A stretch of DNA of 10,843 bases from contig CAMAYA010000024.1 of assembly GCA_945862275.1 (NCBI GenBank), positions 1 to 10,843 on the forward strand. Reading direction: 5' to 3'. Source of the stretch: Legionella genomosp. 1. GTDB lineage: Bacteria; Pseudomonadota; Gammaproteobacteria; Legionellales; Legionellaceae. This document shows positions 1-6,360 of the stretch, one piece after another. The notes under the pieces are model-generated. The model ran no database searches, was not told the DNA's origin, and saw nothing but the letters and a program-made list of their open reading frames with translations. The translations under genes and the position numbers were made by a program. Within the stretch, counting starts at the first letter, position 1, and every line of letters begins with the position of its first letter.

Positions 1-795
1 GTCTATCATTTGTTTCCTTTGTCTTTTATTGAGTTAGGCGATCAATTTGACTTAGAACAGGCATTGCAGTGGGGAACACTACCGCAACTATTGGATTGCA
101 AGAATGACGAAGACAAAAAAACCTTTTTAATGTCTTATGCGCACACTTACTTAAAGGAGGAAATAGTAGCAGAGCAATTTGTTCGTAACTTAACCCCCTT
201 TAGAAGATTTCTTGAAGTTGCAGCCCAATGTAATGGTCAAATCATCAATTACGCCAACATTGCTCGCGATATCCATGTGGATGATAAAACAGTTAAAGCC
301 TATTTTTCACTATTAGAAGATACCCTAATCGGGTACATGCTTGAACCGTATCATGGCTCACTACGAAAACGGGTCCATCAAAAACCAAAATTTTATTTTT
401 TTGATACAGGTATTGTCAGAGCGTTGGCACATTATTTATCTGTCCCCCTACTACCCAGTACATCAGCCTATGGTTACGCCTTTGAACACTTCATTATTAA
501 TGAATGTATCCGACTAGCATCTTATTATAAAAAGGATTACCAATTTTCATATGTACAAACGTTAACATCCCAAGAAATAGATCTTATTATTGAACGCCCG
601 GGTCAAAGCGTACTGTTGATTGAAATCAAAAGCACACGCGAAGTCACCCAAGCCATGCTCAAACCACTGGCATTATTAAAGAATGAATTCTTGAACGCGG
701 AGGCACTATGCTTATCAAATGACGCTTACGCTAAAAAAATAGATGATATTTTAGTTCTTCCCTGGAGACAAGGCATTGAAAAAATTTTTTCGTGA
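1..795 (+). CDS. AAA-type ATPase with C-terminal DUF4143 domain (3' part, cut by the window edge)
   Basis: The reading frame is open from the first base, with codons V-Y-H before the TTG at 10, so the gene starts outside the window and the TTG is probably internal. What remains is the end of the ATPase/lid region ('FPLSFIELGD', then 'QALQWGTLP') followed by a DUF4143-type region. That region has a winged-helix-like segment (about 247-340), the family-typical 'PKFYFFDTG' (385-411), and a PD-(D/E)XK nuclease-like core: Asp codon 580-582, then E-I-K with Glu 622-624 and Lys 628-630. The Walker motifs would lie upstream and cannot be checked. Proteins of this family are common, patchily distributed and often poorly characterised; some relatives sit near toxin or mobile genes. 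The nuclease-like fold does not prove cleavage activity. The DNA looks more AT-rich by eye than the genes to the right, consistent with acquisition but not proof of it. Family assignment is firm; the biological role is unknown. Confidence 0.8.
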   Translation, partial: VYHLFPLSFIELGDQFDLEQALQWGTLPQLLDCKNDEDKKTFLMSYAHTYLKEEIVAEQFVRNLTPFRRFLEVAAQCNGQIINYANIARDIHVDDKTVKAYFSLLEDTLIGYMLEPYHGSLRKRVHQKPKFYFFDTGIVRALAHYLSVPLLPSTSAYGYAFEHFIINECIRLASYYKKDYQFSYVQTLTSQEIDLIIERPGQSVLLIEIKSTREVTQAMLKPLALLKNEFLNAEALCLSNDAYAKKIDDILVLPWRQGIEKIFS

Positions 796-822
796 GGGCT
801 TTCAATATGATTACCAGGCTGA

Positions 823-855
823 ATTATTTAAAGCCAATATTATTTAAAGCCAATA
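823..855. repeat. Perfect 16-bp tandem duplication
   Basis: The unit ATTATTTAAAGCCAAT occurs twice head to tail (823-838 and 839-854), and the next base also continues the period. A run of eight T follows at 857-864. The AAAGCC in each copy can pair with GGCTTT at 797-802, just after the ATPase gene's stop codon. The repeat could therefore be part of a weak terminator, but the loop would be long and five bases separate the stem from the T run. It is more simply a slippage duplication in an AT-rich spacer. Confidence 0.85.
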
Positions 856-861
856 CTTTTT

Positions 862-891
862 TTTAGAGAATATTTAGTCTATAACTATAAC
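862..891 (+). promoter_or_regulatory. Candidate promoter for lemA-M48 peptidase
   Basis: TTTAGA (862-867), 18 bp, then TATAAC (886-891) resembles a sigma-70 promoter, with a 4/6 match in the -35 and 5/6 in the -10. Initiation would fall near 898, leaving a leader of about 24 nt that contains the GAAAGGA ribosome site at 907-913. A second overlapping TATAAC lies at 880-885. The surroundings are very AT-rich, so a chance match is quite possible. Confidence 0.3.
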
Positions 892-921
892 TAATCCATT
901 TAAATTGAAAGGATAGAAGTG

Positions 922-1503
922 ATGAATACATTCTTGATTGCCCTCCTCGTTATTGTAGCCCTCGTACTGATTTGGGGCGTCAGTATTTATAATATGTTAA
1001 TCGCGTTGATTGAAGCGATTAATAATAACAAGCGGCAAATTGATATTCAATTGGACCGGCGCTTCAAAGTATTTGAGTCGCTTATCGCCGCGGTAAATAA
1101 ATACATGGACTATGAACAAACCACGTTAAAAGACGTGGTGGCATTGCGCAATCAAGCCCAAGCGGCAAAAGCCGCAGGCGATGACAAAGCGCGCATCGCA
1201 GCAGAAGATGGAATATCTAAAATTGCGGCGGGCTTGAATGTGGTGTTTGAGCAATACCCTGATTTAAAAGCACATGAAAACGTACTGCAGCTACAAGAAG
1301 AAGTCGTGAACACTGAAAACAAACTGGCTTATTCTAAGCAGGCTTATAATGATGGAATTGAGCGATATAATGCCAAGAAAAAATCGTTTTTTGAGGCGAT
1401 GGTGGTGAATGTGTTTTCGAGTGCGCTGGATAAAACGTTTGAGTATTGGGCGTTGCCTGAAGGGCTATCCCAGTCTCGCGAAGATTACACGGTTAAATTT
1501 TAA
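922..1503 (+). CDS. lemA: LemA family membrane protein
   Basis: The protein has 193 residues if read from ATG 922. A GTG at 919 is in frame directly before it, but GAAAGGA at 907-913 is better spaced for the ATG. One N-terminal membrane segment (about residues 4-24) is followed by a mostly helical, charged body. The body contains the LemA signature 'NNKRQIDIQLDRRF' (about 34-47), the 'VNKYMDYEQTTL' region, and a C-terminal helix rich in N, K, Y and A ('ENKLAYSKQAYNDG'). LemA proteins are membrane-anchored helical-bundle proteins of poorly defined function. The stop codon overlaps the start of the M48 peptidase gene (TAATG at 1501-1505), so the two are almost certainly co-transcribed and translationally coupled. 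This suggests LemA acts with, or is handled by, that protease. Family assignment is strong; the mechanism is not known. Confidence 0.93.
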   Translation: MNTFLIALLVIVALVLIWGVSIYNMLIALIEAINNNKRQIDIQLDRRFKVFESLIAAVNKYMDYEQTTLKDVVALRNQAQAAKAAGDDKARIAAEDGISKIAAGLNVVFEQYPDLKAHENVLQLQEEVVNTENKLAYSKQAYNDGIERYNAKKKSFFEAMVVNVFSSALDKTFEYWALPEGLSQSREDYTVKF

Positions 1504-2525
1504 TGGCCCTGTCTGACTACCATGCCACCTCGGGTGACTGGCGAGAACAGTTGCGGCGCAATGAACGAAACACGCGTTGGGTGATTGTTATTTTTTTGGC
1601 GGTGTATGCGAGCGTTGGGCTGGTTGCTGATGCGTTTATTTTGCAATCGCAGTACAGGGGCGTGCCGCTCAGCCAATGTTTTTATGCCTTGGTGACATTT
1701 CAGGTCGTGCCTTTTGCCACGTTGATTATGGCAGGCGTGGCGGGGGTGTCTTTGTTGGTAACGTACGCCATGTATGACAAAATCATGCTCTTGGGCACGG
1801 ACTCGCGTGAAATTACACTAGAAACGGCAAAAAATTTAGGCGAAAAGCAATTGGTGAATGTGGTCGAAGAAATGAAGGTTGCTGCAGGCTTGCAATTCAT
1901 GCCTAAAGTATTTTTAATTGAAGCCGATTATATGAATGCATTCGCCAGCGGCTATAGTGAAAAATCGGCTATGGTCGCGATTACGCGGGGCTTAATGGAA
2001 AAATTAGACCGGGCGGAATTGCAAGCGGTGATGGCGCACGAGCTGAGCCATATTCGTCACCACGATATTAAATTGACGTTGATGGTCGCTATTTTGAGCA
2101 ACATTTTATTGATTGTGATCGACCGGTTGTTTTATACAGTGGTGTTTAAGCGTGACAATCGCGACAATAATCCATTGCTCATGGTGATTATTGTATTGCG
2201 TTATGTGCTGCCGCTCCTCACCATGATGCTGGCATTGTTTTTAAGCCGCACACGTGAATACATGGCCGATACAGGCGCAGTTGAGCTCATGCGTGATAAT
2301 GAGCCCATGGCGCGCGCGCTGCTGAAGATCAGTGAGGATCATGAAGCACATGCGGAGCATTATGCGAATGAGTATGGGCAAACAGCACATGAAGAGGTGC
2401 GGCGCGCTTCTTATCTGTTTGATCCGTCGACGTTGGATCCGGTTAAATCATTAAGCAGTGCGTTTTCTACTCATCCCAGCGTTGAGAAACGACTGGATGC
2501 GTTGGGGTTTAAACGCCGCGGGTAA
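1503..2525 (+). CDS. HtpX-like M48 family membrane zinc metallopeptidase
   Basis: 340 residues. The zinc site is visible: HELSH at residues 179-183 (HEXXH, with catalytic E180) and a third ligand, E252, in 'REYMAD'. Hydrophobic stretches at about 26-47, 64-90, 190-208 and 225-247 suggest four membrane segments, with the protease domain facing the cytoplasm as in HtpX. M48/HtpX enzymes degrade misfolded or damaged membrane proteins. The protein is longer than classical HtpX (about 290 residues), with an extra hydrophilic N-terminus and a His/Glu-rich insert (about 279-300), so I leave out the symbol htpX. The C-terminal 'LSSAFSTHPSVEKRLDAL' is typical of the family. The start is set by the 1-nt overlap with the lemA stop; no separate ribosome site is seen, implying coupling. 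Its stop lies 4 bp from the stop of the convergent ABC permease gene. Confidence 0.93.
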   Translation: MALSDYHATSGDWREQLRRNERNTRWVIVIFLAVYASVGLVADAFILQSQYRGVPLSQCFYALVTFQVVPFATLIMAGVAGVSLLVTYAMYDKIMLLGTDSREITLETAKNLGEKQLVNVVEEMKVAAGLQFMPKVFLIEADYMNAFASGYSEKSAMVAITRGLMEKLDRAELQAVMAHELSHIRHHDIKLTLMVAILSNILLIVIDRLFYTVVFKRDNRDNNPLLMVIIVLRYVLPLLTMMLALFLSRTREYMADTGAVELMRDNEPMARALLKISEDHEAHAEHYANEYGQTAHEEVRRASYLFDPSTLDPVKSLSSAFSTHPSVEKRLDALGFKRRG

Positions 2526-2529
2526 TCGT

Positions 2530-3303
2530 TTATTCTCGCAGTCCAACGCCTTTTTTCAGCAAGACTAAATTCAATACCGTCAAAAAGACCAACATAACGC
2601 AAATAATACCCATGGCCAATGTCATGTTCACGTCTTGTTGGCCAATCATGACGTGGCGCAGTGCACTCACCATGTAAAGAAGAGGATTGAAGCGGCTCAC
2701 ATGCTCCCAGACAGGGGGCAGCATGCTGGTTGAGTAAAATACGCCACCTAAGTATGTCAGCGGTGTGAGGATGAATGTGGGCACTAAAGCCACGTCATCA
2801 AAGCTTCGTGCTAGCATGCCATTGGTGAAACCGGCCAAGGAAAATACTGCCGCAACAAGCACCACAATGGCCAGCGTCATGGGCAGGCTTTTGATATCTA
2901 TTTCCAGAAATAAGTATGCGACTAGAAACACCAGAAGGGCCACAATGAAGCCCCGTAAAACACCACCCAACGTATAGCCTAATAAGATGAGGCTATAATG
3001 CATGGGGCTTATTAACAATTCCTCTATACTTTTTTGAAAACGCACACTAAAAAGCGACGTTGAAACGTTGGTGTAGGCATTGGTGATGACCGACATCATG
3101 ACCAGCCCCGGTGCGATAAACAGGGTGTAACTGGCGCCTTCAATGGGACCAATGCGTTTGCCCATGACCGCACCAAAAATAAGAAAATAGAGCAACGTGG
3201 TGATCACAGGGGGTAAAAAAACTTGGGTGGCAATCCGAAACATACGGATGAGCTCGCGACGCACCAAGGTATATAGGCCAATCAATTGTAATTTAACGGT
3301 CAT
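2530..3303 (-). CDS. yadH: ABC-2 type transporter permease (YadH-like)
   Basis: 257 residues with about six hydrophobic segments (approximately 25-47, 60-80, 104-134, 140-165, 172-192, 227-249), the usual ABC-2 permease layout. Residues resembling E. coli YadH are the 'PPVIT' after the first amphipathic region, 'APGLVMMSVITNAY' (64-77), 'SIEELLISP' (92-100) and 'LTPLTYLGGVFYS' (179-191) before the conserved LPP. It forms the membrane channel of an exporter in the inner membrane, paired with the upstream ATPase. Its ATG lies inside the last codons of yadG (11-nt overlap, 3293-3303) and has no clear ribosome site, so translation is probably coupled. The substrate of YadGH-type exporters is not established; related ABC-2 systems export polysaccharides, drugs or lipids. 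Subunit identity is strong, the symbol somewhat less so. Confidence 0.9.
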   Translation of the reverse strand: MTVKLQLIGLYTLVRRELIRMFRIATQVFLPPVITTLLYFLIFGAVMGKRIGPIEGASYTLFIAPGLVMMSVITNAYTNVSTSLFSVRFQKSIEELLISPMHYSLILLGYTLGGVLRGFIVALLVFLVAYLFLEIDIKSLPMTLAIVVLVAAVFSLAGFTNGMLARSFDDVALVPTFILTPLTYLGGVFYSTSMLPPVWEHVSRFNPLLYMVSALRHVMIGQQDVNMTLAMGIICVMLVFLTVLNLVLLKKGVGLRE

Positions 3304-4207
3304 GACGGATGATATCCATAAAGAGCTCTTCTAGGCGGTTGGTTTTGTTGCGCATGCTGTGAATTTGAATGCCTTGCTGATTGAGGATGGTAAACACCTC
3401 ATTGAGGGACTGTTCATTATCAACGCGCAATTCAAATGTATTGGCATCTAACTTGGATGCTGTAAAAGGCTCTAAGGGAGGTAGAGTGTCGATTGCATCC
3501 ATGGTGTTGAAGAGAAATGTTTGATGATGAAGCGATTGCAACAGTGCCTTCATGGATGTATTTTCAAGAATAACGCCTTTGTCAATAATAGCAATGTTCT
3601 TGCACAGCTGCTCGGCCTCTTCTAAGTAGTGAGTGGTTAGCACAATGGTTGTGCCTTCTGCATTCGTACGCGTTAGAAAATCCCACATGCTCCGACGAAT
3701 TTCAATGTCAACGCCAGCAGTGGGTTCATCCAGGATTAATACCTTGGGTTCATGCACCAGTGCGCGCGCAATCATGAGCCGGCGTGTCATTCCTCCTGAT
3801 AAATGACGGACAATCGCATCTTTTTTTTCCCACAACCCCAATTGATTTAACAGTGTGTTGACCCGAGAAAAGGCTTTTTTCCGTGTCAAACCATAATAGC
3901 CTGCTTGGTTAAACAAGACGTTTTGGCACGTTTCAAAAATATTTAAGTTAAATTCTTGTGGGACCAATCCTAAGCAGGATTTGGCTTGTTCTGCGTGGTG
4001 ATCCAAGTCATGGCCATTGATGGCAATGGAACCCGATGTTTTGGTGAGTAGGGTGGTGATGAGGCCAATGGTAGTGGATTTACCGGCCCCATTGGCACCC
4101 AATAGGGCAAAGAAATCACCGGACTTTACGGTTAAATCAATGCCCTTTAATGCCTCAACCCCATTCGCATATGTTTTACGCAATTGCCGAATTTCTAATG
4201 CATTCAT
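3293..4207 (-). CDS. yadG: ABC transporter ATP-binding protein (YadG-like)
   Basis: 304 residues with a complete nucleotide-binding domain: Walker A GANGAGKST (37-45), Q-loop Q85 in 'VPQEFN', signature LSGGM (137-141), Walker B VLILDE (157-162, catalytic E162), D-loop 'TAGVD' and H-loop H194. The sequence follows E. coli YadG closely, including 'NQAGYYG', 'DEPTAGVDIEIRRSMW', 'NTSMKALL' and the C-terminal 'GIQIHSMRNKTNRLEELF'. It powers the exporter formed with the downstream permease. The gene starts 31 bp after the outer-membrane protein gene on the same strand. No terminator is evident in that gap, so read-through is likely. The ATG at 4207 fits the family N-terminus, although a clear Shine-Dalgarno is lacking. 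Confidence 0.93.
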   Translation of the reverse strand: MNALEIRQLRKTYANGVEALKGIDLTVKSGDFFALLGANGAGKSTTIGLITTLLTKTSGSIAINGHDLDHHAEQAKSCLGLVPQEFNLNIFETCQNVLFNQAGYYGLTRKKAFSRVNTLLNQLGLWEKKDAIVRHLSGGMTRRLMIARALVHEPKVLILDEPTAGVDIEIRRSMWDFLTRTNAEGTTIVLTTHYLEEAEQLCKNIAIIDKGVILENTSMKALLQSLHHQTFLFNTMDAIDTLPPLEPFTASKLDANTFELRVDNEQSLNEVFTILNQQGIQIHSMRNKTNRLEELFMDIIRHDR

Positions 4208-4238
4208 AACGTCAACTTATACACTTAATATTTGGTGA

Positions 4239-4868
4239 TCACGCAAATTTATACACGAGACCGATATTGCACTGATCTGAAAATGGCCTGCCTTCAGCGT
4301 TAAGCTGCGTGATGCGCTCGTATAGAGCAAAAATGTACTCCATGCGCACGTCTAGGCTTTTATAAATATTGGTTTGTGCGCCTATACCGACTCGCCATCC
4401 GTTCGCGTTTACTCCACTGGAGCCAAATTGGGATTGAACGGCTATTCGAGTTTGGACCACTCCTCCACGAGCATAAATGAACGTTTTATCATTGACCATA
4501 AACCCTGGAATAATGTCTATCCCGTAATTCCAGGTTGAACGAACAGGGTCCAATGCACCTTCTCTAAATGTTCCGAATTTATTGATGTTTGCGCTGTTTG
4601 CACCAAAGATTTCTGCTGCGAGATAGTATCGCTGGTTCCATAGATGCCCCCAACCGGCAGAGAGTGTTCCTTCAGCACCAATGTAAGTCAATGGCAAGCT
4701 GGTCATGTTGATTCGTGGGCCGATACTGGCGCCAACGTATGGGCCTGCTTTGAACTCATATGCAGCGCATGGCGGTTTGGGAGGTTGTAAGTGGCCCATA
4801 CCGCCAGCAAATGAAAGGGTGGTGTATAAAGCGGTAAAAATAGTGGTAATGAATGATTTATTGAACAT
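4239..4868 (-). CDS. Small outer-membrane beta-barrel protein, secreted by signal peptide
   Basis: The best start is the ATG at 4868, with GGAG a few bases upstream on the minus strand. An in-frame upstream ATG at 4901 would add 11 residues before the signal peptide and lacks this support. The product has 209 residues: a signal peptide (basic start, hydrophobic core 5-20, likely cleavage after 'SFA' at 21), a short Pro-rich linker ('LQPPKPP', 27-33), then alternating strands with many aromatic and Gly residues. The last strand is 'NIGLVYKFA'. This pattern resembles the 8-stranded OmpA-like or Legionella-type porin-fold family (OMP_b-brl). The mature protein has only two cysteines, C34 just before the barrel and C200 in the final strand. 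Function is not recognisable; related proteins are adhesins or structural surface proteins. It precedes yadGH on the same strand. Confidence 0.8.
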   Translation of the reverse strand: MFNKSFITTIFTALYTTLSFAGGMGHLQPPKPPCAAYEFKAGPYVGASIGPRINMTSLPLTYIGAEGTLSAGWGHLWNQRYYLAAEIFGANSANINKFGTFREGALDPVRSTWNYGIDIIPGFMVNDKTFIYARGGVVQTRIAVQSQFGSSGVNANGWRVGIGAQTNIYKSLDVRMEYIFALYERITQLNAEGRPFSDQCNIGLVYKFA

Positions 4869-4903
4869 AATTTTCTCCATTAATATGAATGTAACATCCA
4901 TGC

Positions 4904-4916
4904 TGATTTAAAATCA
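4904..4916. promoter_or_regulatory. Short palindrome upstream of the outer-membrane protein gene
   Basis: TGATTT-A-AAATCA is a perfect 6+6 inverted repeat about 36 bp upstream of the ATG at 4868, inside the 115-bp gap before the 5'-nucleotidase gene. It could be an operator or merely an AT-rich coincidence. No convincing sigma-70 promoter pair was found in this gap, although a promoter for the barrel gene is expected here. Confidence 0.3.
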
Positions 4917-4983
4917 ATTACTAACATACTACCGAGTGTTAAATCAAACGTATATAGTAATATGCCTCATTCTTCTAACTTTC

Positions 4984-6360
4984 TCATCCCGGCTCATCAT
5001 GCGCTAGTAGCCGTCGATTCGCCCTAAAGTAAGTTAAGGGCGACAACGCCAGTAAATCTGATAATTTTTCCATGTAGATGCAGGCAAAGCGATCCACTTG
5101 GTAGGCGAAATAACTTTCCTCGGCGCCTGCGCGAAACATGCGCTCCCATTTTGGATTGAACAGTAATTGCTGCTCGTGCAATAAGTTCGCTATGATGAGG
5201 TCTAGGGATGAAATATTCGCTTGTAGCGCGTTTAGTGCGTCTGCGTATTGGTTGGTTTTTTCCTCGATGCTTTTTGTTTGTAAATCAATGTGTTCTTGTT
5301 CTAAATCTGTTTTCATCGCCATGTTTTGCATGATCGATTGTTCAAACGTGCGCGCCTTTTTCTGGGCAGCAATTTCATCGCCCAGCTCTTCAACCACGAG
5401 CGCTGTTCGCCAATTGCAATCTTTCTTCAGTCGAAGAATGTCGCCATAAATATGGTCACCAATGTATAAAATCTCATCTCCATTTAATTGCAAATCATCG
5501 GTGAATTTTTTTGCGTTTCCGCCCTGATACACACCGGGCTGGATATTCCCAAGCGTGTTGGTCATTGTGCCATTGTCAGGATTGACCCGTAAAAATTTCA
5601 GATTGTCGTAGAAGAATCGGGGTTTGTTGGCCAAGGTGATGACAAAGCGAAACAAATCTTGCCAGGTTTCATTGGCGTCGAGAAACGGGTTGATGGCATG
5701 ATTTAGCAGTAAATTGGTGTAGTAATACTCTGAATTGGTGAGGATGAAAACTTTTTTGCCATGTTGAATGCAGCGTTTGAGGGCGTCTACTATGCTTTTG
5801 TCACGGATAACATAATGATCGAGGTGCTCACTGATTTGTTTTTTTAGACTGCCATCTGCATGCACTTGGTCTACGGCGCCTAACACATCCAACGCCATGA
5901 TATTATAGCTGGGAAATAGATGAGGGGAGGCATCTTTTAAATCGACCAATTGGCTGTATAGCACACAAAAAGCAATGGAAAAAGAGGTGTCAATGGCCAT
6001 GTAATTCGGATCGCCTAAATCCACATAGGTACTGCGATAAAATTTCTTCTGCTCTGTGAAATCAATGAGTGCCGTGCCGTGGTAGCTTTGTCGAATCGCG
6101 CCATATCGGCTTAATTTCAAAATGTTGCCATTTTTGCTGTCCACAACCAAACCTCGGATGGCGTCTTTAAAATGGAAGACCAATTGTTTAATGGTATCTG
6201 GGTATTGTTTCTGGGCGATAAGCTGATCAACGATAAAGGTGTATACCAGCGTTTCAAAGCGTTCTGTGTGGTATCGAATCAAGGTGTGGTCCATGTCCAA
6301 TCCGATGTATTTGATTTTTTTCATATTTAAAATACGATTGACAAAAACGGGGTTGCTCAT
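4984..6360 (-). CDS. HAD-IG family cytosolic 5'-nucleotidase (IMP/GMP-type)
   Basis: 458 residues, typical for the HAD superfamily IG group that includes eukaryotic NT5C2 and Legionella lpg0095. Visible catalytic motifs are motif I DMDHT (D22 nucleophile, D24 acid/base), motif II 'FILTNS' (205-210), a likely motif III lysine near 285, and motif IV 'YIGDHIYGD' (D302, D307). A helical, Glu/Gln-rich segment at about 330-395 probably forms a coiled coil before the C-terminal 'FRAGAEESYFAYQVDRFA' region. The enzyme removes phosphate from purine nucleoside monophosphates in the cytoplasm. Its ATG overlaps the acs stop (ATGA, 6357-6360), so it is co-transcribed and translationally coupled to acs. 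An internal ATG at codon 13 ('MKKIKYIG') is possible, but the overlap favours the longer form. Confidence 0.92.
   Translation of the reverse strand: MSNPVFVNRILNMKKIKYIGLDMDHTLIRYHTERFETLVYTFIVDQLIAQKQYPDTIKQLVFHFKDAIRGLVVDSKNGNILKLSRYGAIRQSYHGTALIDFTEQKKFYRSTYVDLGDPNYMAIDTSFSIAFCVLYSQLVDLKDASPHLFPSYNIMALDVLGAVDQVHADGSLKKQISEHLDHYVIRDKSIVDALKRCIQHGKKVFILTNSEYYYTNLLLNHAINPFLDANETWQDLFRFVITLANKPRFFYDNLKFLRVNPDNGTMTNTLGNIQPGVYQGGNAKKFTDDLQLNGDEILYIGDHIYGDILRLKKDCNWRTALVVEELGDEIAAQKKARTFEQSIMQNMAMKTDLEQEHIDLQTKSIEEKTNQYADALNALQANISSLDLIIANLLHEQQLLFNPKWERMFRAGAEESYFAYQVDRFACIYMEKLSDLLALSPLTYFRANRRLLAHDEPG

Noticed and set aside
823..855. Tandem repeat considered as a CRISPR or attachment site
   Set aside because: Only two adjacent copies with no spacer, no cas genes, and no integrase or tRNA nearby.
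5138..5449. 103-codon plus-strand frame, Ser/Cys/Phe-rich
   Set aside because: Antisense to the helical part of the 5'-nucleotidase; the odd composition follows from reading Glu/Gln/Ala-rich codons backwards.
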